DNA from: Cyanobacteria bacterium OH_CDB_20 | GTDB taxonomy: Bacteria; Cyanobacteriota; Vampirovibrionia; Gastranaerophilales; Gastranaerophilaceae | NCBI GenBank assembly: GCA_023415935.1 | Contig: JAEZIX010000037.1 | Location: forward strand, 1-46,523 | Length of the DNA stretch: 46,523 nucleotides | Direction of reading: 5' to 3' | In this document: positions 1 to 9,168 of the stretch, one piece after another | Layout of the letters: each line of letters starts with the position of its first letter | Numbering within the stretch: the first letter of the stretch is position 1 | The notes under the pieces: model-generated | What the model was told of the DNA's origin: nothing | Seen by the model: the letters and a program-made list of their open reading frames with translations, nothing else | The model's database searches: none | Position numbers and translations under genes: made by a program

Positions 1-60
1 AAAAACTACAAAGCTCTTGAAGTTGGTATTGAGCTTATGAAAGATAAGGTAGGTGTATAA
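1..60 (+). CDS. C-terminal end of a 2-oxoacid:ferredoxin oxidoreductase subunit (partial)
   Basis: The first 20 codons read in frame to a TAA at 58-60 and give a 19-residue tail (KNYKALEVGIELMKDKVGV). The stop overlaps the ATG of the next gene as TAATG, so the two are translationally coupled. Gamma subunits of pyruvate/2-oxoglutarate:ferredoxin oxidoreductases often end with an 'N.KALE.G' helix, and the following gene encodes the matching two-cluster ferredoxin subunit. The assignment rests on that context and a short tail only. Confidence 0.45.
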   Translation, partial: KNYKALEVGIELMKDKVGV

Positions 61-335
61 TGACAACAACTGAAATTAAATATAACGGCTATAAAATCGA
101 AAACGTTGGTAAAGGTAAAGCTGATTATTATGTATATACTGACCTTTGCAAAGGTTGCGGTTTATGCTTAGCAAAATGCCCTATCAACGCAAAAGGCGAA
201 AAATGCTTACAATGGTCTAAGGAAGTTGGCTTGTTCCAAACTCCTGCGGTTGAACCGGATCCTGAAAAATGTATCGCTTGCGGTACTTGCGCATTAATTT
301 GCCCTGATAGCGCTATCAAAATCGTTAGAAAATAG
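60..335 (+). CDS. 2[4Fe-4S] ferredoxin subunit of a 2-oxoacid:ferredoxin oxidoreductase (delta type)
   Basis: This 91-residue protein carries two classical CxxCxxCxxxCP cluster-binding motifs, CKGCGLCLAKCP near residue 30 and CIACGTCALICP near residue 71, separated by about 30 residues. That layout matches the delta subunit of pyruvate or 2-oxoisovalerate/2-oxoglutarate ferredoxin oxidoreductase, which passes electrons from the thiamine-diphosphate centre to free ferredoxin in the cytoplasm. It overlaps the preceding subunit by one base and is the last gene before a strong terminator, so it closes the operon. The substrate (pyruvate, 2-oxoglutarate or branched-chain) cannot be decided because the catalytic subunits are outside the window. 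A stand-alone ferredoxin is less likely given the coupling. Confidence 0.8.
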   Translation: MTTTEIKYNGYKIENVGKGKADYYVYTDLCKGCGLCLAKCPINAKGEKCLQWSKEVGLFQTPAVEPDPEKCIACGTCALICPDSAIKIVRK

Positions 336-360
336 TTTCAAATCTATTTTTAATAATGTT

Positions 361-392
361 AAAAGAGCAGTAACTTTTGTTACTGCTCTTTT
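361..392 (+). terminator. Rho-independent terminator after the ferredoxin subunit
   Basis: A perfect 14-bp stem (AAAAGAGCAGTAAC / GTTACTGCTCTTTT) with a TTTT loop ends in a T-rich tract. The flanking A and T runs make it usable in both directions, so it can also end the convergent c-di-GMP gene. Confidence 0.85.
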
Positions 393-419
393 ATATTTTT
401 TATAAATGTTTTATTATTT

Positions 420-2273
420 CTAAATCATTGTTCCTAAAGATGGTGCAATTGAGATGAAGTGTCTTACAAGTTCGGCATCCCATTGAATTCCTGCTCCTAC
501 TTGAAGAATTTCGCATGCTTTTTCAATACTCAAACCTTTTCTGTAAGGTCTGTCACTGATTAGAGCATGGTAGGCATCTGCGATTGCTACTATTCTTGCA
601 GATAGAGGTATTTCATTACCTTTTAATCTTTCAGGATAACCACTTCCATCCCAATGTTCGTGGTGGTATTTTACAATCGGGATTAAATCGTGAAGTGAAG
701 GATTTGGATGAAGCACTTTTTCGGCTCCTATAGAAGGGTGTTGCTTCATTATTTCCCATTCGTCATCATTTAGTTTGTTTGGTTTTCTTAAAACATTTTC
801 AGGAATACCAATTTTACCAACATCGTGAAGCAATGCTCCCAGTTTGATGCGTTCAACTTCTTTTTCAGGCATGTTAAGTGCTCTTGCAAGAGCCACAGAA
901 TATCTTGAAACAGATGTTGAGTGACCTTTTGTATATTCGTCTTTTGCATCTATTGCGCTTGCAAGTGATGTTACAACTTCAATCAAGTGGTTTTGAGAGA
1001 TAATTTCTTCGTTTTGGAATTTTTCTACAAGTTCTTCTTCGAAGTTAATACCTATTTGAGCATGTCTTTTTGTTAGGACTGAAGCAAATGAGCTTAAAGC
1101 CATATCGTCCCAGAAATCAAAGTCTTGAGAGCTTACAATTGTTGAAATTCCGTTTTTGTAGCCCTTACTTTTTGACATATACATTGCTTGCTCAGCTAAG
1201 ATCAAAAGTTTTTCTTGATCGACCGAAGCATCAGGGTATGTTGCAACACCCACTGAAACCTTTATTGGTCCTACGTCATCAATTAGACAGCATGATAGTG
1301 TATAAGTTAGATATTCAGCCAAATATTTAGCTTCATCTGTATTCATTCCAGGAAGGATAACTGCGATTTCATCCCCGCCGTATCTTCCAGCTATATCTTG
1401 TTTTTTAATATTTTGGCTAATATTGTTAGCAACGGTTTTGATGATTTCATCACCTTTTGCATGGCCAAAATCTTTGTTTATTTGTGAAATATTATTAATA
1501 TCAAATATTATTATTGAAACATTTTGATTTGTTTTTTCAGCTTCTTGAAGTTCCTGAGTAAGCAATTCTTGGAATCTTCTGTGAGAGCATAAGTTTGTTA
1601 AGCTGTCTGCGTAAGTGTTTTGAGAAACTTTATCTTTCAAGTCGGCATTTGTTATATACATTCCATAATAGTTTGCAATTAGAGAGTATAAATCAATGTG
1701 GCTTTCAATGTCATGGTCTCCTACAATTGATACTCCGATTGTTTCGCCAAAAGACATAATCGGTATGATTATTGCAGGTGAATTTGATAGGTAAGGTATT
1801 TTTAAGAACGAATTGTTGCTATGAACAGAAATCTTGTTTGACTGAATAGTTTTTATGATTTCATTATCTGTATCATTTAAAAATACTCTTGAAGAATAGA
1901 TACTGCTGATTTTATCAATAAGTTTTATGTTCATGCAATTTGATTGCTGATTTATAATTCCTATTGATGTGAAAGAACAGCCTAATTTATTAGTAACCAA
2001 ATTATTAAGAGCATAGAAAAGCTCATTAATATTTTGCTTATTAGAAATCGTTGTATTTATATATCTTACAAGCTCAGCGTAATTTATCGCAAGCGAAGGT
2101 TTGTCCACGTGCTGATTGTAACCACCATATAGTCTGTTTGAGGTGGTTCTTGAATTCAACGAATTAATCTTAGCTATTATGCCGCTTTGATTAATAGGAT
2201 TTGTTGAATTTAAAGGTTGTGAACTATGCTGTTCTTGTATTTGGGGTATTGTTTTTTTGGTATCTTTATTCAC
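420..2273 (-). CDS. GAF-like/GGDEF/HD-GYP cyclic-di-GMP turnover protein
   Basis: The 617-residue protein has a polar N-terminus, a GAF-like sensory stretch (about residues 65-210), a GGDEF domain with a GGDEI signature near residues 298-302, and a complete C-terminal HD-GYP domain (HDVGKIGIP near 483, HHEHWDGSGYP near 535-546). GGDEF domains make c-di-GMP and HD-GYP domains hydrolyse it. Both signatures look intact, apart from the conservative final Ile in GGDEI, so the protein could be bifunctional. No membrane segment is visible; it is probably cytoplasmic and may respond to a ligand bound by the GAF part. Translation starts at GTG (2271-2273) behind a good AAGGAAG ribosome site 6 nt upstream. 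It faces the ferredoxin gene convergently and is separated from lpxB by about 130 bp. Confidence 0.88.
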   Translation of the reverse strand: MNKDTKKTIPQIQEQHSSQPLNSTNPINQSGIIAKINSLNSRTTSNRLYGGYNQHVDKPSLAINYAELVRYINTTISNKQNINELFYALNNLVTNKLGCSFTSIGIINQQSNCMNIKLIDKISSIYSSRVFLNDTDNEIIKTIQSNKISVHSNNSFLKIPYLSNSPAIIIPIMSFGETIGVSIVGDHDIESHIDLYSLIANYYGMYITNADLKDKVSQNTYADSLTNLCSHRRFQELLTQELQEAEKTNQNVSIIIFDINNISQINKDFGHAKGDEIIKTVANNISQNIKKQDIAGRYGGDEIAVILPGMNTDEAKYLAEYLTYTLSCCLIDDVGPIKVSVGVATYPDASVDQEKLLILAEQAMYMSKSKGYKNGISTIVSSQDFDFWDDMALSSFASVLTKRHAQIGINFEEELVEKFQNEEIISQNHLIEVVTSLASAIDAKDEYTKGHSTSVSRYSVALARALNMPEKEVERIKLGALLHDVGKIGIPENVLRKPNKLNDDEWEIMKQHPSIGAEKVLHPNPSLHDLIPIVKYHHEHWDGSGYPERLKGNEIPLSARIVAIADAYHALISDRPYRKGLSIEKACEILQVGAGIQWDAELVRHFISIAPSLGTMI

Positions 2274-2406
2274 ACTAAACTTCCTTGGGTCATGAGTTAT
2301 AAGGCTATCATCTTGAAAAAATTGCTAAAATTTTATAAAAGTTTACATTTGTGTATATAAATTCTAAAGCTTTTTTAGCTTTTTTTCAACATCAAAGTGT
2401 ACTATT

Positions 2407-3522
2407 TTATATGTTTTTAAGGATTATTTGAGCTGCATTTTTTGCAGATTCACATTCAGAGAGCATAGATTTAACCTTCTTCAGCTCTTGACGCATATTT
2501 TCTGTGTATATTTTATCGTTAAGAATTTTTAATATTTCATCAGAAATTTTTTCAGGAGTCGCTTTTTTTTGTACAAGTTCTGGAACAATTTCTTTCCCTA
2601 GAATTATGTTTGGCAACGATACCATCTTTATCGCTCTTACCAAAAGATATGCAAGATAAAGAATTTGTGGTCCTTTGTAGCTTATTATCATTGGAGTTTC
2701 GTATATTGCAGCTTCAAGTGCAACTGTGCCTGATGCTAATATTAGGGCATCAGAGGTTGATAGAAGTTCGTAATTTTTGTTTTTTATAACTTTTATTCCT
2801 TCAGGAATTTTGTTTTTAAACCAGTCATCTTTTATTGTAGGTGCTTGGCAGATAACAAATTGTATGGAACTATTTTTTTCTTTAATAAGTTTTTCAGACT
2901 CGATGAAAACGTCTAGAAGTTCTTTTATTTCAAATTTCCTTGAGCCGGGAAATATTGAAACTAAAGGTTTTTTAGGGTCTAGTCCATATTCTTCGAAAAA
3001 CTTTTCTTTATCGGCTTTTTCGGGTATTTCTCCAACCAGAGGGTGTCCCACAAATTCAACATCAATACCTGCTTTTTCATACATTTTGGTTTCAAACGGA
3101 AATATTGTTAAAACTTTATCGATGTTCTTTTTAACCGTGTTTATGCGCCATTTTCTTGATGCCCAGATTTGCGGCGGAATATAATAATATACTTTTATTC
3201 CAAGCTTTTTTAAGACTTTTGATATGCTGAGATTAAACCCGCCGTAGTCGATTAATAGTACCATATCAGGCCTAAAGTCATTTTTCAGGTAATCCACAAT
3301 CTTTTTGCCTAGCATAACGTGATCTATTATCATGCCCAAGCTAAGACCCACAGCAGACATTTTAGAGTGATCACAGAAAAGTTTTATCCCTGTTTCTTTT
3401 AGAAATTTTCCCCCGACAGCTTCTATTTTCATATCAGGAGCTTTGTCTAAAAGTTCTTTTACAACATTTGCAGCGTGTTTATCGCCTGAATGTTCACCTG
3501 TTATGATAAATAATTTCTTCAT
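2407..3522 (-). CDS. lpxB: Lipid-A-disaccharide synthase LpxB
   Basis: LpxB (GT19 family) joins UDP-2,3-diacylglucosamine to lipid X to form the tetraacyl disaccharide of lipid A at the inner face of the cytoplasmic membrane. The 371-residue length is normal. Recognisable features are the N-terminal 'ITGEHSGDKHAANVV' strand-loop, the 'AVGLSLGM' segment, 'YYIPPQIWASRKWR' near residue 115, 'FVGHPLVGEIP', and 'SIFPGSRKFEIKELL' near residue 190. Its start overlaps the end of lpxI by four bases (ATGA), so the two enzymes of consecutive lipid A steps are translationally coupled. Presence of the pair shows an outer membrane with lipid A. Confidence 0.95.
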   Translation of the reverse strand: MKKLFIITGEHSGDKHAANVVKELLDKAPDMKIEAVGGKFLKETGIKLFCDHSKMSAVGLSLGMIIDHVMLGKKIVDYLKNDFRPDMVLLIDYGGFNLSISKVLKKLGIKVYYYIPPQIWASRKWRINTVKKNIDKVLTIFPFETKMYEKAGIDVEFVGHPLVGEIPEKADKEKFFEEYGLDPKKPLVSIFPGSRKFEIKELLDVFIESEKLIKEKNSSIQFVICQAPTIKDDWFKNKIPEGIKVIKNKNYELLSTSDALILASGTVALEAAIYETPMIISYKGPQILYLAYLLVRAIKMVSLPNIILGKEIVPELVQKKATPEKISDEILKILNDKIYTENMRQELKKVKSMLSECESAKNAAQIILKNI

Positions 3523-4334
3523 ACAGCCATCACAACTATTTTATTTTTATCGGCAAATTCTATTGCTTTATCTTTGTCAACAATTATTGTTTCGCCTGCT
3601 TCAATAGCAATAAGGTTTGCGCCGCATTTTTTCATTGTTTGAAGGGTTCTAAGCCCGAATGCAGGAATATCGAATCTGGTATCTTGTGTAGGCTTTGCAA
3701 CTTTTACGATAACAGTGCCTTTTTTGCCAAATTTACAGCCTCTTTCAATACATTTATCAGTACCTTCAATTGCTTCTACTGCCATAATCATTTTGTCTTT
3801 TATAACAACAGACTGTCCGACATCAAGTTTGCCCATTTCCTTTGCAAGCCAGAAGCCATAATTTACATCCTGAATTTGTTCTTCTGTTGGTTTATATTTG
3901 CCCAAAATTCCTCTTGGCGCCATAAGATTTTTTATAAATAAAGTTTGGTCTAAAACAGTTATGCCAAGCGCTTCAAGCTGCTCGACAATTAGCATCATAA
4001 CAGCGTCATCATTAAGTCTTTGAGCTTGTTTTAAAAGGTCAATCGCTTCTTTGTCAAACTTAGGGCGTTTTATAATAAGTCCTTTGTGAACTTTGCCAAT
4101 AAAGGTAAGTTGTTTTATGCCTTCTTCGCGAAGTGCTTCTTTTATTTTATTAATTTGCCCCGGTCCGAAGCTATAAACTTTTGAGCAGTGCTTTTTAAGG
4201 GCATTTCTATTATCTGAAGACAAAGAAATTGCAACAACTTCAAAACCGTTTTTCTTTGCATTTTCTGCTAAAGTAACAGGAAGCTCCCCATCTCCTGCTA
4301 TTAAACCCTGTTTGTTTTCTAACGTAATTGGCAC
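3519..4334 (-). CDS. lpxI: UDP-2,3-diacylglucosamine pyrophosphatase LpxI
   Basis: LpxI hydrolyses UDP-2,3-diacylglucosamine to lipid X and UMP, the step before LpxB. The 271-residue protein begins with the family's 'GLIAGDGELPVTLAENAKK' and retains 'LTFIGKVHKG', 'DDAVMMLIVEQLEALGI' and the C-terminal block with 'DTRFDIPAFGLRTLQTM' and 'IAIEAGETIIVDK'. LpxI is the analogue used instead of LpxH in alphaproteobacteria and several other phyla, so its use here is normal outside beta- and gammaproteobacteria. It overlaps lpxB by four bases, and the pair forms a two-gene operon read on the minus strand. Confidence 0.93.
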   Translation of the reverse strand: MPITLENKQGLIAGDGELPVTLAENAKKNGFEVVAISLSSDNRNALKKHCSKVYSFGPGQINKIKEALREEGIKQLTFIGKVHKGLIIKRPKFDKEAIDLLKQAQRLNDDAVMMLIVEQLEALGITVLDQTLFIKNLMAPRGILGKYKPTEEQIQDVNYGFWLAKEMGKLDVGQSVVIKDKMIMAVEAIEGTDKCIERGCKFGKKGTVIVKVAKPTQDTRFDIPAFGLRTLQTMKKCGANLIAIEAGETIIVDKDKAIEFADKNKIVVMAV

Positions 4335-4431
4335 TATAAATTCCTTTTGTTTAGACTTTTCTTAAGATTATATTACTACAAACGAGTGATATAAGCTATA
4401 TCTAAACAAAAATGAACGTATTAAATGAATT

Positions 4432-6027
4432 TTAGCCTACGTCTTTGTATTCGCTGCCGCCTACAATACGAAGTCTTCTAGTTGAGCCTTCGCCAATACT
4501 GACGCTTTCTAAATTATGCTGTTCAACAAGTTCATGTTGAAGTTTACGTATTTGCTGATTTTGTGGAGTAAGTTCAATGTTCTTTTCACCCGCAAGGATT
4601 TTTTGAATTGCGCTTTTGGCTTCATCTAATGCTCTTTCTGCCTCATCATAATAACCTTGAAGTGTTGTTGCAGAATCTGTAATGTGAAGTGCTTCTTTTA
4701 CAACTTTTTGAACTTGAGCCATAGAGTTTGAACGCACATAGTGTATAGGCAATCTATAATCATTTGCGACGCTTAATATTTTTGTTCCACCTTTTGCAAA
4801 TGCTTTATGTGCGATTACTACGTCAGCGTCCTCGATGTTTTTAGTTATCTCGGCATTAAGTTCCAAGCGCTCTATTGCCTTTTCAATCACGGTCCTACTA
4901 ACTGCATATATGTAGATTTTCTTGAACTCTTTAACTTCATTTACATATTCTTGTCTTGAGAAACTGAATTTAAGGCTTTGGTTTGCCATATTTACTTTTT
5001 CGTCAATCTTTTTAACTTCTTCAAAAACAGAAATGTTCTTGTTTTCATAATTTTGATCGACTTTTCTTATTTCAGGTCTTACAGGCCAGCCTCTTAAAAT
5101 GTAATCAACAGCTTCAGAGGTGTTTTTGTATACTGCAAGAGTGTTTCTGTCAATAATTTCTATGACAATATCAAATGTTGGTTGTTTTTCTCTTTCAAGA
5201 ACTGTTTTTTGCGAGCCTCTTCTTTTTGCTTCATCATCACCAAGCGTTACAGAGCTTATGCCCCCTACTAAGTCTGATAAAACAGGGTTTTTAATTAAAC
5301 TTTCAAGAGTGTTTCCGTGAGCTGTTGCAATAAGCATAACGCCGCGTTCAGCGATTGTTCTTGCAGCTTGCGCTTCTGCTTCTGTTCCTATTTCGTCAAC
5401 CACAATTACTTCTGGCGTGTGGTTTTCAACAGCTTCTATCATTATGTCTTTTTGGAATTCAGGCTGTGGAACCTGCATTCTTCTTGCTCTACCTATTGCA
5501 GGGTGCGGAGTATCTCCATCTCCTGCTATTTCATTGGATGTATCAACAATGACAACTCTTTTTTGAAGTTCATCTGATACAAGTCTTGATATTTCTCTTA
5601 ATTTAGTTGTTTTTCCAACGCCCGGTCTTCCCAAGAATAAGATGCTCTTGTTTTGTAAGACAAAATCTTTTATACAAGCGATTGTACCTGTTACTACTCT
5701 ACCGATTCTACAAGTCAGGCCAACTACTTTGCCTTGTCTATTTTTGATTGCGCTTATTCTGTGAAGCGTTCCCGCTATACCCGAGCGGTTATCGTGCGTA
5801 AAGGGCTGTATTCTTGATGTTATATAACATACGTCTTCATCAGTTATATAATCTGCCCCTAAAAATTGGACCTTGCCATCTGCGTGGCGGATTTCCCCTA
5901 CTCTCCCTATGTCGAGCACCAGCTCTATTGCATCATCCAGTTTGTTTCGATCTATGTGTCTCGTGATCTTTGGTGGTAAAATTTCAAGTAACCTTTCAAG
6001 GTCGTTCTGAAATTGAATTTTATCCAT
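4432..6027 (-). CDS. R3H-domain AAA ATPase (Ycf45 / SpoIIIAA-like)
   Basis: The 531-residue protein has a Walker A motif GRPGVGKTT at residues 133-141, a Walker B 'VIVVDEIG' near 207-214, and a C-terminal R3H-type single-strand nucleic-acid binding module (about 470-531, with 'LQHELVEQHNLESVSIGEG'). This is the architecture of cyanobacterial and plastid Ycf45, whose ATPase core resembles the sporulation protein SpoIIIAA. Its exact role is not established; nucleic-acid binding and ATP hydrolysis are expected. A ribosome site (AAAGGG) precedes the ATG. It stands about 100 bp upstream of lpxI in the same direction. The presence of this family is one of the main hints of a cyanobacteria-related host. 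Confidence 0.85.
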   Translation of the reverse strand: MDKIQFQNDLERLLEILPPKITRHIDRNKLDDAIELVLDIGRVGEIRHADGKVQFLGADYITDEDVCYITSRIQPFTHDNRSGIAGTLHRISAIKNRQGKVVGLTCRIGRVVTGTIACIKDFVLQNKSILFLGRPGVGKTTKLREISRLVSDELQKRVVIVDTSNEIAGDGDTPHPAIGRARRMQVPQPEFQKDIMIEAVENHTPEVIVVDEIGTEAEAQAARTIAERGVMLIATAHGNTLESLIKNPVLSDLVGGISSVTLGDDEAKRRGSQKTVLEREKQPTFDIVIEIIDRNTLAVYKNTSEAVDYILRGWPVRPEIRKVDQNYENKNISVFEEVKKIDEKVNMANQSLKFSFSRQEYVNEVKEFKKIYIYAVSRTVIEKAIERLELNAEITKNIEDADVVIAHKAFAKGGTKILSVANDYRLPIHYVRSNSMAQVQKVVKEALHITDSATTLQGYYDEAERALDEAKSAIQKILAGEKNIELTPQNQQIRKLQHELVEQHNLESVSIGEGSTRRLRIVGGSEYKDVG

Positions 6028-6227
6028 ATGTCCCTTTCGCTTATGTATTTCACGTGGGGATTTTTACTTGTATCTTCACTTTGTGAAGAGCTTAATAACC
6101 TTACTTACATTATAACATTTTTTATAAAAAACATCTCTAAATATCATACTATAAGTGTAGTAATGTTACATATCTTTATAAAAACAATTATGTCTAAAAC
6201 ACATACTATAAAACAGTCTTGGCGATT

Positions 6228-7469
6228 TTATCTTTTGTTTTTTATCTCGTTTTTAATGATTTTTTGAGCTAAATTTAATTGCGGATCTAGCTTTTCATCA
6301 TAGTCTAATGTAAAGAAAGGTACATAATAATCAGGTTCAAGTCCCACGTTATGAATGTCTTTCCCGTCAGGTGTATAGTATTTTGCAATTGTTAAGTTCA
6401 TCCCTGAGTGATTCTGCATAGGTATTATCTGCTGGATTGTGTTTTTGCCGTATGTGGATTCTCCTATTAATAGGGCTTTTTTATGATACCTTAATGCTCC
6501 TGAGAAAACCTCTGCAGCGCTTGCAGTACCTCTGTTGACGAGTATAATTATTGGTTTATCTTTGAAAACAGCGGTATTATTTGCGTCAAGATTAAAAGTA
6601 ATTTGTTCTCTGTATTTTACTGTTACTATATTTCCTTTGTTTATCATCATTTTCAGCATTGCAATTGCGTTGCCGATTGTTCCGCCTCGGTTGCCTCTTA
6701 AATCTATGATTAAACCGTTTAAGTTATTTGTTGCCTTGATTGCGGTCAAAAACTCTTCAGGTACTTTATTGCCCATAAAATTTGCAATCTGAATATATCC
6801 GATATTATTTTTTAGAGTCTTATAATTTACGTATACTACAGATATATATTCTCTTGTAACATTCTTTTTAAGAATTTTTCCGCTTCTTAAAATTTCAAGT
6901 TTGACTATAGTATTTGCGTTGCCGCGCATTGCTTCTACTGCTTTTGATATAATCATTTTAGAAGTATCTTTATCGTCAACTTTTAAAATTATGTCCCCAA
7001 TTTTTAAACCGGCTTTTTGCGCTGGTCCATTCTGGATAATATTTGCAATGACAATTTTGTCTGCTATTTCTACAATATTTATGCCAATTCCACCGATTGT
7101 TGAGTTTAATTGGCTATCTTGAAAAGTATATTCTATGCCTTTTAAGTAAGTTGAAAAAGGATCATCAAGACTTTGAAGCATTGTATTTACTGCTACTTTT
7201 AAGTCATCTTCATTTTTAATTTTTCTTATATATTTTGTTTTCCAGCGGTACCAGTCTTGGCCATTCATCTCAGGGTCTATATAGTTTTGTTTTGCATTTC
7301 TCCAAGCTGCAACGTAGCACCTGTCAGGTGATATTTCCTGGCTTGTTATAAAAATTTTTGTCCCTTTGTCGATAGGAGTGTGTAGCGCATCAATCGGGAA
7401 CATATACATAATTATAACTACTGCGGTTATTATACTTAAGCTGATATAATATATTATCTTTTTCAACAT
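6228..7469 (-). CDS. ctpA: S41 C-terminal processing peptidase (CtpA-like) with PDZ domain
   Basis: The 413-residue protein has a single N-terminal membrane segment or uncleaved signal (residues 5-23), a PDZ domain (about 120-205, with 'GGIGINIVEI' and 'GPAQKAGLKIGDIILKVD'), and an S41 catalytic domain. The nucleophile is Ser317 in GTASAAEV and the general base is Lys342 in GESTYGKNTIQ. The oxyanion-region motif 'IIDLRGNRGG' lies at 255-263. Such proteases cut the C-termini of envelope proteins; in cyanobacteria CtpA matures a photosystem protein, which cannot apply here if the host lacks photosynthesis. It is divergently oriented to the small gene at 7573 and about 200 bp upstream of the R3H ATPase in the same direction. 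Confidence 0.92.
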   Translation of the reverse strand: MLKKIIYYISLSIITAVVIIMYMFPIDALHTPIDKGTKIFITSQEISPDRCYVAAWRNAKQNYIDPEMNGQDWYRWKTKYIRKIKNEDDLKVAVNTMLQSLDDPFSTYLKGIEYTFQDSQLNSTIGGIGINIVEIADKIVIANIIQNGPAQKAGLKIGDIILKVDDKDTSKMIISKAVEAMRGNANTIVKLEILRSGKILKKNVTREYISVVYVNYKTLKNNIGYIQIANFMGNKVPEEFLTAIKATNNLNGLIIDLRGNRGGTIGNAIAMLKMMINKGNIVTVKYREQITFNLDANNTAVFKDKPIIILVNRGTASAAEVFSGALRYHKKALLIGESTYGKNTIQQIIPMQNHSGMNLTIAKYYTPDGKDIHNVGLEPDYYVPFFTLDYDEKLDPQLNLAQKIIKNEIKNKR

Positions 7470-7572
7470 ACTTATACTTTAATACTTCTCTTGATTTCTA
7501 ACAATAGTAAATTTTTAATTTCTTTTTGTGTTTATATTTATATATTCTACAATAAAGGTTATAATATTATCT

Positions 7573-7752
7573 ATGGATGAAGATATAAAAGTTGTGGATT
7601 TAACAAAACGTTTTGAAACTGATAAGACTTTAAACAAAGCTTCTCAGGTTAAATCTTCTGCTTTGCATTCAAATCCTATTTTTAAACAGTTATTCGCGCT
7701 TCACGCTTCGGATAAAAAGCATAAATTTAGTTTAAAAGATTTATTTAGATAA
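7573..7752 (+). CDS. Small conserved-looking protein upstream of prmC
   Basis: A 59-residue polar protein beginning MDEDIKVVDLTKRFETD. A longer in-frame reading from 7528 would add hydrophobic residues encoded by an AT-rich promoter-like stretch, so I take the internal ATG. No strong ribosome site is visible. Its stop overlaps the next start as TAATG, which argues that it is a real first gene of the prmC operon. I do not recognise the family. Confidence 0.55.
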   Translation: MDEDIKVVDLTKRFETDKTLNKASQVKSSALHSNPIFKQLFALHASDKKHKFSLKDLFR

Positions 7753-8267
7753 TGTTTATACAAAAAAATAATATTTTTATTGATTTGACGAAGAATCAAA
7801 AGGCTTCTTTGCTTTCTTATATCAAAAACTTCGTAAAAAAGCATGAAGAAAAATCTGTTGATGAGATATTAGAGCTTTATGTTGAAGAAGAGACTTACTA
7901 TTCTGATGTCGGCAACCCTCATTTTGAGTGGATTATCGACCTTTTTGAAAAAGATACTTTTCTAAAAGAGCTTAAATACCTAATAAAACAGCATAAAGAT
8001 ATTCTTAATCAAAAAGAAAAGCAAAAACCTTTTTTGGAAAAGCAAAAAAAATTTTTAAAGGAAGAAAGACAAAAAGCTCAAGCCTTCAAAATGTCAAGGG
8101 AAAAACCTACTAAAAAACAGCTTTCATACTACAAAAGTCTTTGCGAAAAGTATAAACTCGCAAAAGCAGAAACCGAAAACTTATCAAAGCTCGATTTAAA
8201 AAATTTAATTGCTAAAATAATTGAAGATAACGAATCAAAAGTTTTTAAATGTTTAGAAGAGATTTAA
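7752..8267 (+). CDS. Unknown lysine-rich protein in the prmC operon
   Basis: The 171-residue protein is acidic at the N-terminus, strongly Lys/Gln/Glu-rich in the middle (about 85-120, probably a helical segment), and ends with 'PTKKQLSYYKSLCEKYKL' and a 'LSKLDLKNLIAKIIED' helix. That C-terminal pattern, a Pro-Thr-x-Lys-Gln start followed later by a Ser-Lys-x-(x)-Leu-Ile helix, resembles a short helical module appended to various nucleic-acid enzymes, but I cannot assign a function. It overlaps the preceding gene by one base and prmC by 19 bases, so it is co-translated with them. Confidence 0.65.
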   Translation: MFIQKNNIFIDLTKNQKASLLSYIKNFVKKHEEKSVDEILELYVEEETYYSDVGNPHFEWIIDLFEKDTFLKELKYLIKQHKDILNQKEKQKPFLEKQKKFLKEERQKAQAFKMSREKPTKKQLSYYKSLCEKYKLAKAETENLSKLDLKNLIAKIIEDNESKVFKCLEEI

Positions 8268-9091
8268 CAAAAAAATATATAGAGAAAGGGTTTTCTCAAG
8301 CGGATGCGGTAGCTGAAGTTGATTTTGCCCTCGAAATCATTGCAGGGCTTACTCAAAATGATATTTTGCTTGGCAAAGAGCCTCAAGAAGTTCAAAAAGT
8401 TGAGATAGTTAATTGCATTGAACAAAGGCTCTCAACGGGCGCTCCTATACAACAAATATTAGGTAAGGCGTTTTTTATGGGGGATGTTTTTGAGGTTACA
8501 GAAGATACTCTTATTCCTCGTCCCGAAACAGAAATCCTTGTGAGAGAGGCTATTAATCTCATAAAAGAAAACAATTTTATAAATGTACTTGATATAGGGA
8601 CAGGTTCTGGTTGTATCGCCATTGAAATCGCCAAAAACGTACCAGATGCTGAGGTTATATCTGTTGATATTTCTCAAAATGCTATTAAAATTGCGGAAAA
8701 AAACGCTTGTAATATTGAGGTTTTAGGCAGAGTCAGCTTTTTAGAGTCTGATGTTTTTTCAAAGATTAATGAAAAGTTCGATTTAATAATTTCAAACCCT
8801 CCTTATATTCCCCTATCTGAGAAAGTAAATTTGCAACCGGAAGTGCGCGATTTTGAGCCTCATTCAGCTCTTTTTACAGAAGACAAAGAAGGCATTAGTT
8901 TTTACAAAAAAATAATTGAAAAGTCTTCTAAATATTTAAATGAAAACGGTTATATTGCCTTTGAGCTCGGTATAAATCAGGCTGATATTGTCAAAGATTT
9001 ATTTATAAAAAATAACTTTCATGAGGTTAAAATTATTAAGGACCTAGACAACATAGAACGGGTTATTTTGGCCAAATTTAATATTTCTTAA
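8249..9091 (+). CDS. prmC: Peptide chain release factor N5-glutamine methyltransferase PrmC
   Basis: PrmC methylates the Gln of the GGQ motif in release factors RF1/RF2 using S-adenosylmethionine. The 280-residue protein has an N-terminal helical substrate-binding domain (with 'LIPRPETEILV' near residue 90), the SAM-binding motif I 'VLDIGTGSGCIAIEIA' near 113, and the diagnostic NPPY motif 'IISNPPYIPL' near 181-190. The start lies 19 bases inside the preceding gene and gives the normal family N-terminus. It is the last gene of a three-gene operon. Confidence 0.93.
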   Translation: MFRRDLTKKYIEKGFSQADAVAEVDFALEIIAGLTQNDILLGKEPQEVQKVEIVNCIEQRLSTGAPIQQILGKAFFMGDVFEVTEDTLIPRPETEILVREAINLIKENNFINVLDIGTGSGCIAIEIAKNVPDAEVISVDISQNAIKIAEKNACNIEVLGRVSFLESDVFSKINEKFDLIISNPPYIPLSEKVNLQPEVRDFEPHSALFTEDKEGISFYKKIIEKSSKYLNENGYIAFELGINQADIVKDLFIKNNFHEVKIIKDLDNIERVILAKFNIS

Positions 9092-9136
9092 TAAAAATAT
9101 AATTTCTAGTGCCACAATGGTTTGTAGTATAAAAAT

Positions 9137-9156
9137 AGTAATAATTATCAATTACT
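9137..9156. promoter_or_regulatory. Candidate Fur/PerR-type operator upstream of rubrerythrin
   Basis: A 6-bp inverted repeat AGTAAT / ATTACT with an 8-nt spacer (AATTATCA) lies just upstream of the -35 of the rubrerythrin promoter. The AT-rich dyad loosely resembles Fur-family boxes, and PerR commonly controls rubrerythrins in anaerobes. In such AT-rich DNA a 6-bp dyad can arise by chance, so this is only a candidate. Confidence 0.3.
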
Positions 9157-9168
9157 CTTAAAACACTA

